DNA from: Butyrivibrio sp.
GTDB taxonomy: Bacteria > Bacillota > Clostridia > Lachnospirales > Lachnospiraceae
Assembly (NCBI GenBank): GCA_016291375.1
Contig: JAEEXE010000030.1
Coordinates: 1-36,277, forward strand
Direction: 5' to 3'
DNA length: 36,277 bases
Position 1 is the first letter of the stretch, and each line of letters begins with the position of its first letter. Shown here piece by piece: positions 1 through 8,811 of the stretch. A program made the translations under genes and the position numbers. The notes beneath the pieces are model-generated. The model was not told the DNA's origin, did not search any database, and saw only the letters and a program-made list of their open reading frames with translations.

Positions 1-1510
1 GACTCATGTCAAAAACATACGGAATGCCCGGGATCTCGCCGAAAGTCAAAACTTTTCCGGATGTCAGGTCATTATCCTCAAGGCTTGCCTTAAGCTCTTT
101 TAGCGTACTGTAATTATCTGCGGTCGTCACAAGGCCTTTTGCTTTCGGAATCTCAGTCACTTTTGTGTCGCGAGGTGTTCCGTCCATTCCGTCAACAAAT
201 GAGAAATTGATATGGAAAAGAGCGCCCTGGAACAGCGTTACAATAATAACCCCTGTTATCATTGCTTGCCATGCAAAGTTCCATTCCTCATCCCCAAGTC
301 TTTGCATGAGTCTCCTCATAAGCCATAAGCTCACAGGCGCAATAAAAAACAGACAGTTAAGGATAGGCATTGTATAGTTATTAGACCCAAGGGGAATTAT
401 AAGTATCAGTATCAGTGCCATAAAAGACAGCGTCTGCTCCTCTTTACTTCCGTTAAGAACACCGTGTGCACCTATGATACACAGTACAATGCTGATAATT
501 ATGAACATCATTGCCGGTTGCATCATGGAATCGTAATACCAATAATTGCGGGTAATAACCCCTCTTGCAAGGTAGTATCTTGCAAGAACCAAAAGTCCTG
601 CCATATAGAAAAGCTTTTTCAAAAGAGAATACTTCTTGGGTACTCCCATAAACATAATGATACCTGCAATAAGACAGGGGATCATGATAGCCATATTCTT
701 AAGAGTTGTACCATAGGCCTCAAGAATTGAAGCGATCATTCCTCCGGATGAATAGTCCGAAGCTCCGTCAGTCATGGAAAAAAGCCCCTTGATTGCCTCA
801 GGGTAAGCTCCTGCGCCATAGACCACCGATATCAGTATGATAGGAACACCAAAGCCCGCTACATAACCTGCAATGCACACTCCTGTCTTTTTAACCGTCT
901 CTATAAATTTTTCTTTGGTAATGAATGAATAGAACCACAATACCAGGATCAACATACACTCAACTACGTTTGGAAAACGAGTAAGCACATTAAGTCCAAG
1001 GCATGCTCCTGCTGCAAACAGCAAAATATTCTGCCTTTTCCATGAAAAAATACCAAGAATAAGAAGAATGGCTCCAAGAGTGAACAAAAGATACGTCACG
1101 TAGTTATAGAGGATAACCCTGGGAGACCAACACAGGCTTTCTGCCATAAACTCCCCTATGAAGATCATCCATCCCGGCATCCATCTCTGAAGCACATAAT
1201 AGGAAACAAGCGCAGTAGCGCCAATGATCAAAGTACAATACACGGAGAAGCCGATCATAGTTCCGGCTCCCGGAAGTTTCATAATGATGCTGCCTGCCAG
1301 ATTCGATAAAAAAGTAGAAAAAAGCCACATTGGATCAACATTGTCCATGTACCTGAAATTACTAAGGCTATACGTGGTGTCGGTTATATCAAGGCCTGCA
1401 TTTATGCCCAAGAAAGGATATAACAACAAGACCACCGGAAAGATGAATCTTTCCAGCGGACTCTGAAATCCCTTAAGTTTTATAAAATAACTCCTGATAT
1501 TATTTAGCAT
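1..1510 (-). CDS. Polytopic membrane protein, GT-C-like glycosyltransferase candidate (3' end cut by window)
   Basis: I read an uninterrupted frame of 503 codons from the ATG at 1510 to the left edge, so the C-terminus is missing. The protein begins MLNNIRSYFIKLKGFQSPLE and has many hydrophobic segments. The first loop after the first membrane segment carries an acidic DITDTTYS stretch (about residues 41-48), the place where GT-C enzymes keep a catalytic acidic residue. The last about 70 visible residues are soluble and probably extracellular. The ATG overlaps the acyltransferase stop by 7 nt, so the two are translationally coupled. Known for the fold: GT-C enzymes use polyprenyl-phosphate sugars on the outer membrane face. 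Function here is inferred; it could also be an uncharacterised membrane protein of polysaccharide loci. Confidence 0.75.
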   Translation of the reverse strand, partial: MLNNIRSYFIKLKGFQSPLERFIFPVVLLLYPFLGINAGLDITDTTYSLSNFRYMDNVDPMWLFSTFLSNLAGSIIMKLPGAGTMIGFSVYCTLIIGATALVSYYVLQRWMPGWMIFIGEFMAESLCWSPRVILYNYVTYLLFTLGAILLILGIFSWKRQNILLFAAGACLGLNVLTRFPNVVECMLILVLWFYSFITKEKFIETVKKTGVCIAGYVAGFGVPIILISVVYGAGAYPEAIKGLFSMTDGASDYSSGGMIASILEAYGTTLKNMAIMIPCLIAGIIMFMGVPKKYSLLKKLFYMAGLLVLARYYLARGVITRNYWYYDSMMQPAMMFIIISIVLCIIGAHGVLNGSKEEQTLSFMALILILIIPLGSNNYTMPILNCLFFIAPVSLWLMRRLMQRLGDEEWNFAWQAMITGVIIVTLFQGALFHINFSFVDGMDGTPRDTKVTEIPKAKGLVTTADNYSTLKELKASLEDNDLTSGKVLTFGEIPGIPYVFDMS

Positions 1511-2637
1511 AAATCCTCATCCACGCGTCTTATAAGCTTAAAAAGCTTGGTGTTTTCACATATTCTGCCAACAAAATTGAAGACATACTTTCTGATCCAG
1601 TCTATAAAAATTCCTGCAAAAAATACTATAAAAATCGAGATCAGAAGATGGATAAAATATTTAAATGCATTATCCAAAGGCACTTCCCCGATAAGATTTT
1701 CAATCCATCCGATCCATCTGTCCGCTATTTCAATATGCATATGCAAAAGATATACACCCAGAGTATAGGGCGCAATTATTCTTATCACATCGGCGAACCA
1801 ATTCTCTTTTAACCTCATAAATCTAAATACAGAGAACAGGCCAAGCGCTCCCGTCAATGTAAATATATAGTTGTAATGATAGGGAACCGTAGCATAATAC
1901 TTAAATCTGCCCGTATCAAGATTGATCTTATAAAAAACAAGGCTAATGGTTGCAAGCATTATTGCTGACGCCACAAACACTACTGCGCTTCTCTTGGCAT
2001 TGCGGAAAAGAACGATATTGTATTTCCTGATATATGCAGCAATCAGATACAGACATATAAACCAGCCAAAGTCATAGCCCTTCCTATCGGTGCCAAACAT
2101 AACCGGTACCACGCTCTTAATAAAGCTGAACCAGAAAAGAAGACCGATTATAACAACCTTTAGCTGCTTTCTCTTAAGGGTATTAACCGCTGCATTCATG
2201 ACAGGAGACAAAACATACATGATCACATATGCAGTCACAAACCAGTAATGCTCTGCAGAAATAGGGAAAAGATACTTAAGCGTCCTATCAAGCTTGTCAC
2301 CTGGTCCCACCCTGTAAGTTCCTACAAATATCATTGCAAGGGATATAAGAAATGTATAGAAATAAACCTGCATGATAAGCTGCAACATCTTGCTTAATTT
2401 AACATTGGAAGCAGAAAGAAAATATCCGCTTATAAGCACATAGACATTAACACCAGTTATTGCAATGGCTTCGAGTATCGTCGCAAATATCTGCACACTT
2501 GAAGCAGACTCCCCAAGAACAAGGTCTGCCCCTGAGAAATGATTAAAATGCAAAGTAAGGATCATAAGCATTGCTACGATCCTAAGAAGCTCTATATTGG
2601 CATTTCTTTTCTGCGTCACTGTACTATGACTGTCCAT
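1504..2637 (-). CDS. Acyltransferase family 3 (OafA/NodX-like) membrane O-acyltransferase
   Basis: Integral membrane protein of 377 residues with about ten hydrophobic segments, the usual size of a stand-alone acyltransferase-3 (Pfam PF01757) protein. The N-terminal signature is visible: NIELLRIVAML followed by LTLHFNHF, giving the conserved Arg (R19) and His (H30). LLHMHIEIAD near the C-terminus is also typical. Family members transfer acetyl or other acyl groups from the cytoplasm onto surface sugars. The start is supported by CGGAGG 5-6 nt upstream of the ATG. It sits between the ABC flippase and a GT-C-like protein, so acylation of the pseudaminate-containing glycan is the simplest role; the acyl group and acceptor cannot be read from sequence. 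Confidence 0.9.
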   Translation of the reverse strand: MDSHSTVTQKRNANIELLRIVAMLMILTLHFNHFSGADLVLGESASSVQIFATILEAIAITGVNVYVLISGYFLSASNVKLSKMLQLIMQVYFYTFLISLAMIFVGTYRVGPGDKLDRTLKYLFPISAEHYWFVTAYVIMYVLSPVMNAAVNTLKRKQLKVVIIGLLFWFSFIKSVVPVMFGTDRKGYDFGWFICLYLIAAYIRKYNIVLFRNAKRSAVVFVASAIMLATISLVFYKINLDTGRFKYYATVPYHYNYIFTLTGALGLFSVFRFMRLKENWFADVIRIIAPYTLGVYLLHMHIEIADRWIGWIENLIGEVPLDNAFKYFIHLLISIFIVFFAGIFIDWIRKYVFNFVGRICENTKLFKLIRRVDEDLC

Positions 2638-2672
2638 TACTGCCTCCGTTTATTCAAAGCAAAAAGGTGTGT

Positions 2673-4430
2673 TCATCTCTGAACAACTGCCTTTCCGTCT
2701 TTTATACTGTAAACCATATCGCACTTTTCAATAGTCTGAAGTCTATGGGCTATGATAACGAGTGTTTTTCTTCCATGAAGCTTGTTTATTGAATCCATAA
2801 TAGCTGCCTCAGTCTCATTATCAAGAGCTGAAGTTGCTTCATCAAGGACAAGTACTTCAGGATCTTCAAAAAGAGCTCTGGCAATTCCGATTCTCTGCCT
2901 CTGTCCTCCGGACAGACGGATTCCTCTTTCTCCTATACTTGTATCAAGACCCTCGGGAAGTGATCTCACATACTCATCAAGAGATGCTTCCTTAAGTGCC
3001 TGCCAAACCTTAGCGTCATCGATATCCTCATCAGCATATCCAAATGCCACATTCTTCCTGATTGTTGAATCAAGCATAAAGATAGTCTGAGGAATATAAC
3101 CTATATTTTTGAGCCATCCGGGATAGTTGGTCATTACATCTGTGCCGTCTGCATAGATATGACCGCTTTCAGTCTGAAGCAGTCCAAGCATTATATCAAC
3201 AATAGTTGTCTTACCGGCACCGGAAGTTCCAACAATACCAACGGACTTGCCAACAGGCACTTCCATGTCCGCATGTTCCAGAACGTATCTGTCCGCACCG
3301 GGATACTTATAAGTAATATCCTTAAGCAAAATTGTCTTATTTACAGGGAGCTTTTCTGTCTCAAGCTTCTTCTTGTAATCTTCGCTGTTGTAGGATATAG
3401 AGCCGTCATGAATTTCCTCCTGAAGATTGTCAGTTACGTTCATGAGGAAAGGCTCAAAGTAAGCTATACTTGTGAGATAGTTGTTGATTCTGTTGGCACT
3501 TGGAAGAAGTCTTGCCGCAGCGGCTGCAAGTACGGTAAGCGGAGCAACAAGGTCCTCAAGCCGGGTTCCCGTAGCCATAGAGATAAGCATATATCCGATC
3601 ATTCCGGTGATCGCCACGGTTTCTATCAAAAGTCTCGGTGTTGAATTATAAAGATTGTACTTCTGAACCGCATTTACATAACCGGAACCGCAATCGGCAT
3701 ATCCGTTAATAAAATAATTCTCTTTATTGGCGATCTTTATCTCTTTGATTCCTGTTACGGACTCATCAATCCACTTATAAAGACCGCTGTAATAATCCTG
3801 ATTCTCTTGTCCCGCCTTGACCATGATGGGCTTGATCTTATACTTAATGAGCAAAAGAACTATCACAAGGATCGCTGCAATTGAAAGAGTCATCTTTGCA
3901 TCTTCGCTAAGAAGAAGAACCACAATAAATATAAATACAATAATCTCACTAATAAGCTGTAACGAGCTAAGAATAAGACCGTACATGTTATTAACATCAG
4001 ATGTTATGTTTCGCTGAATAACACTGGTATCGGCGTTAAGATAGTACTCGTAGGGGCGCTGCATAAAGTTAATCATCATTCTTCTTGATGTGGCGAACTG
4101 GTTGGTATAAACGAACCTAAGCTGAACCACATTCAAGAAATACAAAAAGACATTCTTTATGATAAAAACCAATATGAGCGCGACCATCAATGCTCCGGCA
4201 AGCTTTATAACTTCAGAACTGCCTATATTGAGCATCTTGCAGATAAAAGAAAGCTTTTTACTCTCTTCTATCTTCTCAGGATTGGTTATCGTCTCCATAA
4301 TAGGCACGATCAGAGCAATTCCGAGGGACTCAAGCAAACCTCCTATGAGCATCAGAAAAACCATGCCCACCATCTGCTTTTTCTGTCTTGCATCGAGCAA
4401 GACCATAAGTTTCTTATATATCTTACGCAT
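2673..4430 (-). CDS. ABC transporter, fused membrane and ATPase domains (PglK/MsbA-like flippase)
   Basis: Half-transporter of 585 residues: about six transmembrane segments in residues 1-330, then a nucleotide-binding domain. Walker A GTSGAGKTT starts at residue 401, the signature LSGGQRQR at 506, Walker B VLVLDEATSALD at 526, and the switch His in VIIAHR at about 562. All catalytic residues are present. This architecture occurs in lipid A and drug exporters and in PglK, which flips lipid-linked oligosaccharides. Its place between glycosyltransferase genes favours flipping of a lipid-linked glycan. No Wzx-type flippase is in the window, so this may be the flippase of the locus. The ATG at 4430 lacks a well-spaced ribosome site (AAGGA lies 13 nt away); the gap to the upstream gene is 48 bp. 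Confidence 0.88.
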   Translation of the reverse strand: MRKIYKKLMVLLDARQKKQMVGMVFLMLIGGLLESLGIALIVPIMETITNPEKIEESKKLSFICKMLNIGSSEVIKLAGALMVALILVFIIKNVFLYFLNVVQLRFVYTNQFATSRRMMINFMQRPYEYYLNADTSVIQRNITSDVNNMYGLILSSLQLISEIIVFIFIVVLLLSEDAKMTLSIAAILVIVLLLIKYKIKPIMVKAGQENQDYYSGLYKWIDESVTGIKEIKIANKENYFINGYADCGSGYVNAVQKYNLYNSTPRLLIETVAITGMIGYMLISMATGTRLEDLVAPLTVLAAAAARLLPSANRINNYLTSIAYFEPFLMNVTDNLQEEIHDGSISYNSEDYKKKLETEKLPVNKTILLKDITYKYPGADRYVLEHADMEVPVGKSVGIVGTSGAGKTTIVDIMLGLLQTESGHIYADGTDVMTNYPGWLKNIGYIPQTIFMLDSTIRKNVAFGYADEDIDDAKVWQALKEASLDEYVRSLPEGLDTSIGERGIRLSGGQRQRIGIARALFEDPEVLVLDEATSALDNETEAAIMDSINKLHGRKTLVIIAHRLQTIEKCDMVYSIKDGKAVVQR

Positions 4431-4478
4431 TTAATAAACTATATCCTTCCGATATTTTTAAGAAAATCAATGTGACCT

Positions 4479-5555
4479 TTAATCTGTTATAGCCTCATTC
4501 TGTCTGTGAATCTCAGGCGCTTCATATTTGTCCATGAAATCGTCCCCGAGATAGATCTTTTCTTTTACAAATGTGATCGAATCAACAACGGTGTACACCG
4601 ATACCAATCTGTCAAAGGAAAGCCCCTCAATAAAATTGAGCATCTCCATAGGGAAAGAACCGTCAAGTACGATCGCTTCAGGGAATATAGCCTTATAATC
4701 AAGGTAATCCCTTGGATGCTGCTTGATAAGAACCACAGCCTCCCTTCCATCTATAGTACCATAGCCGTCAATAATATCTCTAAATATCCGCTCCCTTGTC
4801 CGGAGGTCGCATAAAGGCTCTGATAGAACAAGAAGGGTCTTTCCATCCTGCTCCTTAAAGAGCTTATTCTTAAGCTCCGGAAGATCATCTACAAAGAGCC
4901 TTAACATCTCTTCCTTTTCCTTAGAGGTAAGCCTGTCTGTCAGTGTCTTTCTTGGAAGTTCAACATATTTTTTGCAAGGGTAAGGAAGCACTGAAATATT
5001 GTTGACCTCCATATCCAAGCAATATCTTCCGTATCCATTTTGTATATGAATAAGGCCCAAAGCCGCCATAAATGCTTTGATTTTAAAATGACCTCTGTTA
5101 TCGTATCTTGCCGTGTCGTAGTACCTTATACAATCAAGGCCGTCCTCAAGAGCGTGATACTTAATCTTCTTGTAATTAAGATAATAGCCAATGGGGTCCG
5201 AATCGCAAAACACATATATATCCTTATATTTTTTAAAGTCGACCGGAACAAACTGCTCCTGAAGCTTTCCAAACTTCTTGCAGAATTGTATCCTCTTAAT
5301 CATATTGGAGACGATGTTACCGGAGTCTGTTTTTAGCTCTTTTAGCTCAGGGAAAAAAGTATCTTCCTTCTCATCGTACTCAAAAACCTCATCAAAAATA
5401 TCACTTTTCTTTGCCCTTTCCACCATTGCACCAAACTTATTGGACATCTTGGAAAGCACAAGAGAAGCTTTTTTGCCATCGGCTATATAAAATTCTTTAA
5501 GGCACGCCACATAAACATGATAAAAGGTGTGGCATACATAGATTCTGTCGTACAT
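4479..5555 (-). CDS. Sialyltransferase-like GT-B glycosyltransferase (GT52/GT38-type motifs)
   Basis: Protein of 358 residues starting MYDRIYVCHTFYHVYVAC, similar to the N-terminus of GT52 lipooligosaccharide sialyltransferases (pattern CHTPYHV). The two signatures shared by bacterial GT-B sialyltransferases are present: a D/E-D/E-G motif (EDG at about 137-139) and an HP motif (KQHPR at about 278-282). A Ser/Thr-rich SVYTVVDS at about 319-326 sits where the third motif falls. With pseF-like, pseI and pseG genes upstream, the likely donor is CMP-pseudaminate or a relative. A GTG start at 5567 would also be in frame and overlap the upstream gene; I prefer ATG 5555, directly after its stop. The family call rests on short motifs and context, so donor and acceptor are inference. 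Confidence 0.65.
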   Translation of the reverse strand: MYDRIYVCHTFYHVYVACLKEFYIADGKKASLVLSKMSNKFGAMVERAKKSDIFDEVFEYDEKEDTFFPELKELKTDSGNIVSNMIKRIQFCKKFGKLQEQFVPVDFKKYKDIYVFCDSDPIGYYLNYKKIKYHALEDGLDCIRYYDTARYDNRGHFKIKAFMAALGLIHIQNGYGRYCLDMEVNNISVLPYPCKKYVELPRKTLTDRLTSKEKEEMLRLFVDDLPELKNKLFKEQDGKTLLVLSEPLCDLRTRERIFRDIIDGYGTIDGREAVVLIKQHPRDYLDYKAIFPEAIVLDGSFPMEMLNFIEGLSFDRLVSVYTVVDSITFVKEKIYLGDDFMDKYEAPEIHRQNEAITD

Positions 5556-5556
5556 C

Positions 5557-6618
5557 TTATTTCCCACTTCTTAACCCCCTGTAGAACCACAGGAGTCTGT
5601 AATAGCAATAAAAAAACAAATGTGATTTCATTTGGTAAGATATAAGCTTCTTTTCCTCGGGATGAATCTTCTCTTTATAGTATGGATTATCCTGAAAATT
5701 TGGAAAGGTTTCCTTCATTTCCTTTGCGAGCTTCTTGCAAAAACCATAGACATTTTTAAGTCCTGATTTCTTGGGCATAGCTGAAAAAAGCGTATTAATA
5801 TAAAATAACACAGTGTATTGAAATTCTATCTCAGCCCTGTACTCATCGAAGTATCCATTATCTTTAGCCTGCGCTACGATCTCTCTTCCGGCAGTCATCC
5901 TGTCCTCGAGATTCTTCATAGAAATACTGTGAACCGTGGATGCATCATGTTGATAATAAAAATAAAGCGGCTCATCAATGTATTCAAAATGTTTGGATCT
6001 AAGCATCCATGTATTACTTACGGCATTATCCTCATAAAAGATATCTTCCGGGAAAATGTCGAGTTTGTCTCTGGTTCCGGGAACATAATCTCCTACAATA
6101 AGTTCTCTCCTATACACCTTTACAACAAGTGAGCCTGTCTCTATAAGAAGATTCCTGTAGCGTTCTTTATCCATAACGCCTGTTTGCGAAAAATTGTTGT
6201 TGTGCACTGTCTTTCCGACATTAAAACTATGATCCGTAACCATTGTATAATCACAGCCGACCATATCCGCGCCTGTCTCTGCAGCCTTGGAAAGAAGTCT
6301 CTCATAATAATCCGGAACTATAAAGTCATCAGCATCAATAAAGCCAAGCCACTCACCTTCTGCTCTTGCAAGTCCTATGTTCTTGGCTCCGCCCTGATGA
6401 TGATTAACATCAGACCTTATGGCTATAAATTTATCCGGATATCTATTCTCATAGTCCTTGAGGATTTCAAAAGATTCATCTGTTGAACAATCATCCACAG
6501 CAATGATTTCATAATCACCAAAAGAAAGCTTCTGATTAACAAGGCTCTTCAAACAATAATCAAGTTTTCCGTCTGCTGCCATATTATAAACAGGCACTAT
6601 AATACTAAGTTTCTTCAT
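5557..6618 (-). CDS. Family 2 glycosyltransferase
   Basis: 353-residue GT-A enzyme. It starts MKKLSIIVPVYN, then has VDDCSTDES (41-49) for nucleotide-sugar binding and DADDF (95-99), the DXD-type metal site. The C-terminal third is basic and hydrophobic (HLFFYCYYRLLWFYRGLR), suggesting membrane association. The ATG overlaps the pseG stop in an ATGA, so it is coupled to the nonulosonate genes. It probably adds a sugar to the repeat unit that carries the nonulosonic acid; sugar and linkage cannot be predicted. Confidence 0.9.
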   Translation of the reverse strand: MKKLSIIVPVYNMAADGKLDYCLKSLVNQKLSFGDYEIIAVDDCSTDESFEILKDYENRYPDKFIAIRSDVNHHQGGAKNIGLARAEGEWLGFIDADDFIVPDYYERLLSKAAETGADMVGCDYTMVTDHSFNVGKTVHNNNFSQTGVMDKERYRNLLIETGSLVVKVYRRELIVGDYVPGTRDKLDIFPEDIFYEDNAVSNTWMLRSKHFEYIDEPLYFYYQHDASTVHSISMKNLEDRMTAGREIVAQAKDNGYFDEYRAEIEFQYTVLFYINTLFSAMPKKSGLKNVYGFCKKLAKEMKETFPNFQDNPYYKEKIHPEEKKLISYQMKSHLFFYCYYRLLWFYRGLRSGK

Positions 6619-7697
6619 ATATTCTCTAAAATAGCGCGCGCAATTTTATTTGCGCCGCCTCCATCTACAAGTTTTCTCGCCTTCTCACTCATGCGTTTTC
6701 TGAAATTCTGATTTTCTATAGCTGCAATTCCCCAGGTCACGATCTTCTGAACAATTTTATCATCTTCTCGCAGATCCCCTGCGTATTTTACCGCCCCAAC
6801 CTTATCAAAGGCTTTTACGAATTCCATCTGGTTATCCGCCATGCTATAAACTACTGTCGGAACACCAACCGCACACAATTCATAAAGGGTAGTACCGCCC
6901 GCTGTAACAGCAAAGTCGCACCTTTTCATAATTCCGGCCATATCAGGTGTTGATTCATGAAGTGTTATTGCAGGGTATTTAGCCGCAAGCTCTTTTAACT
7001 CACGGACGTAGTCCTCATCAAAAAGAGCTCCCACGATAACGTCACAGGTAAACAGCATAAAATCAGGTATCTTCCTACAAGGTCCGTCATTTACATAGAC
7101 TTCCTTGAGAAGATTCAAAACGATATGATAAGGGTCGGTTCCACCTGCTGAGAGAAAAGCCCTCTTTGCTATGGGAATAACCTCATAATCAATACCTTCA
7201 AACTGTTTACGAAGCGGCGCGTACTGTGCCCCCAAAAGCTTGCAAGGAGCACTATAAAAATCCTTTGGAACCTCGACATCATAGTTAACTACCAGATCCA
7301 CAGGATAATCAAACTTATACAGATCGTCCATAAAACCGGTCTTAGTAGAGAGATTGTGTTTCCCGATAATCTCCTTTATCCCGTCAAAATAGTCCTCTTT
7401 AAGGAAATATGAGTCCATCAGATAAAAATCCGGCTTCTCCTCCTTAAACATCTCATCAAGAATAGGAATATCCTGCATTGGCTCTGAAAAAACCGTGTGC
7501 AGGATCCTCGCATCATATTGCTGGCCCTCTTCTTCTGAAAGGGTCTTTAGAAGATCTGCACTGTCCTCATCGGAAAGAATAAATTCAACATCCGCACCAA
7601 GAGCCTTCAGCTCTCCTGCGATAGTCATGCATCTTCTGATATGTCCTGTTGCAATGATACTGTTGCCGTTTGATTTTATCCAAATCTTTTTTCTCAT
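6615..7697 (-). CDS. pseG: PseG-like UDP-sugar hydrolase (pseudaminate pathway)
   Basis: 360 residues. PseG removes UDP from UDP-2,4-diacetamido-2,4,6-trideoxy-beta-L-altrose, giving the free sugar used by PseI. The GT-B-type fold hallmarks are visible: GHIRRC (18-23) with the His that is catalytic in PseG, SAGGTDPYH (183-191), AGGTTLYE (266-273) and ADNQ (287-290). The length is slightly above that of typical PseG (about 275-350). No acetyltransferase (PseH-like) domain is fused, so PseH must be elsewhere. It lies 17 bp after pseI and overlaps the next glycosyltransferase by 4 nt. SpsG-type relatives are an alternative name; the adjacent PseI supports PseG. Confidence 0.85.
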   Translation of the reverse strand: MRKKIWIKSNGNSIIATGHIRRCMTIAGELKALGADVEFILSDEDSADLLKTLSEEEGQQYDARILHTVFSEPMQDIPILDEMFKEEKPDFYLMDSYFLKEDYFDGIKEIIGKHNLSTKTGFMDDLYKFDYPVDLVVNYDVEVPKDFYSAPCKLLGAQYAPLRKQFEGIDYEVIPIAKRAFLSAGGTDPYHIVLNLLKEVYVNDGPCRKIPDFMLFTCDVIVGALFDEDYVRELKELAAKYPAITLHESTPDMAGIMKRCDFAVTAGGTTLYELCAVGVPTVVYSMADNQMEFVKAFDKVGAVKYAGDLREDDKIVQKIVTWGIAAIENQNFRKRMSEKARKLVDGGGANKIARAILENI

Positions 7698-7714
7698 CTC
7701 CGAATCTTCCTCAT

Positions 7715-8782
7715 TTACTGAAAATCATCGTGTTTGAGCGGATCACCTCTGAATAGATCACGCGTTGCAACCTTACCTATTACTTTATCATACTCTACAG
7801 GCGGAAGTCCGTTTCCCGGCCTTATTGACCTGATATTGGAAGGATTTAGTACCTCGCCCTTCTTAATATCTTCTACAACAAAAAGAGATCTTGCCCCTTC
7901 TCTCTCCGTTTCTTGAACGGGAGTAAGCTTATATTCCTTGCTTCCAAGGGCTTTCTCAACTATCCTGACGTTCTTTACCAGCTCCTCAAACTCTTTGGGC
8001 TCCATTGAAAAAGCACCATCCGGACCACCATCGGATCTCTTTAGCGTAAGATGTTTCTCGATCATCCTTGCTCCAAGAGCAACTGCTGCTACAGGAACTG
8101 CAGATCCAAAAGTATGATCGGAAAGTCCCATGACACATCCGTACTCCTTTGCAAGTGTAGGAATCGTGTTGAGATTAACGTCCTCGTAGGGAGTAGGATA
8201 CGCTGATACGCATTTTAGAAGGATGATATCCTTGTTTCCTTCATCAAGACAAGCCTCGATAGCAAGTCTTATATCACTTTCTCTCGCTACACCGGTAGCA
8301 AGTATCATCGGTTTTTTCTTGGATGCGCAATTTCTTATAAGCGGAATATCTGTAATTTCATAGGATGCGATCTTGTAAGCCGGCATATTCATTTCTTCCA
8401 TGAAACTTACGGCACTGTCATCAAAAGGTGAAGAGAAACAATCAAGTCCTAGACCGGCGGCAACTTCACAGAGTTTAGGCTGCCAATCCCAGGGTGTATA
8501 CGCCTCCTCATATAATTTATGAAGAGTGGTACCGTCCCAGATTGTTCCACCTGTAATCTGAAAATATTCTTTATCAGAATCAATTGTTATTGTATCGGCC
8601 GTGTAAGTTTGCAGCTTTATGGCATCTACACCTGCTTCTTTTGCCGCATGGATTATCTCAACGGCTCTGTCATAATCCTGCAAGTGATTGGCGGACATCT
8701 CCGCAATTATATAGACGGGATGATCCTTTCCGATAATATGATCAGCCAATTTGATATTCTGATTAAGCTCATATCTTGGCAT
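7715..8782 (-). CDS. pseI: Pseudaminic acid synthase PseI (NeuB family)
   Basis: Condenses the PseG product with phosphoenolpyruvate to form pseudaminic acid. The sequence shows the NeuB barrel with PseI-specific wording: IIAEMSANH (25-33), KLQTYTADTITID, GTIWDGTTLHKLYEEAYTPW, KIASYEITDIPLI, GLSDHTFG and EKHLTLKRSDGGPDGAFS. A C-terminal SAF (antifreeze-like) domain covers roughly the last 65 residues. Those stretches fit PseI better than N-acetylneuraminate or legionaminate synthases. An ATG at 8809 is in frame, but AAGGAG at 8794-8799 lies inside that extension and serves ATG 8782 (spacing 11) or GTG 8788 (spacing 5); the shorter form of 355 residues also matches family length better. Confidence 0.92.
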   Translation of the reverse strand: MPRYELNQNIKLADHIIGKDHPVYIIAEMSANHLQDYDRAVEIIHAAKEAGVDAIKLQTYTADTITIDSDKEYFQITGGTIWDGTTLHKLYEEAYTPWDWQPKLCEVAAGLGLDCFSSPFDDSAVSFMEEMNMPAYKIASYEITDIPLIRNCASKKKPMILATGVARESDIRLAIEACLDEGNKDIILLKCVSAYPTPYEDVNLNTIPTLAKEYGCVMGLSDHTFGSAVPVAAVALGARMIEKHLTLKRSDGGPDGAFSMEPKEFEELVKNVRIVEKALGSKEYKLTPVQETEREGARSLFVVEDIKKGEVLNPSNIRSIRPGNGLPPVEYDKVIGKVATRDLFRGDPLKHDDFQ

Positions 8783-8811
8783 AAGCACCAAATCTCCTTC
8801 ATGCTTCATAA

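Noticed and set aside
3159..3644. 161-codon plus-strand frame
   Set aside because: Antisense to the ATPase and membrane parts of the ABC transporter; no recognisable domain.
2673..4430. Multidrug exporter
   Set aside because: Architecture alone allows it, but it sits within a run of glycan genes between a glycosyltransferase and an O-acyltransferase.
7715..8809. N-acetylneuraminate or legionaminate synthase (NeuB/LegI) instead of PseI
   Set aside because: The stretches around SANH, YTADTITID and EEAYTPW, and the neighbouring PseG-like gene, match the pseudaminate branch better.
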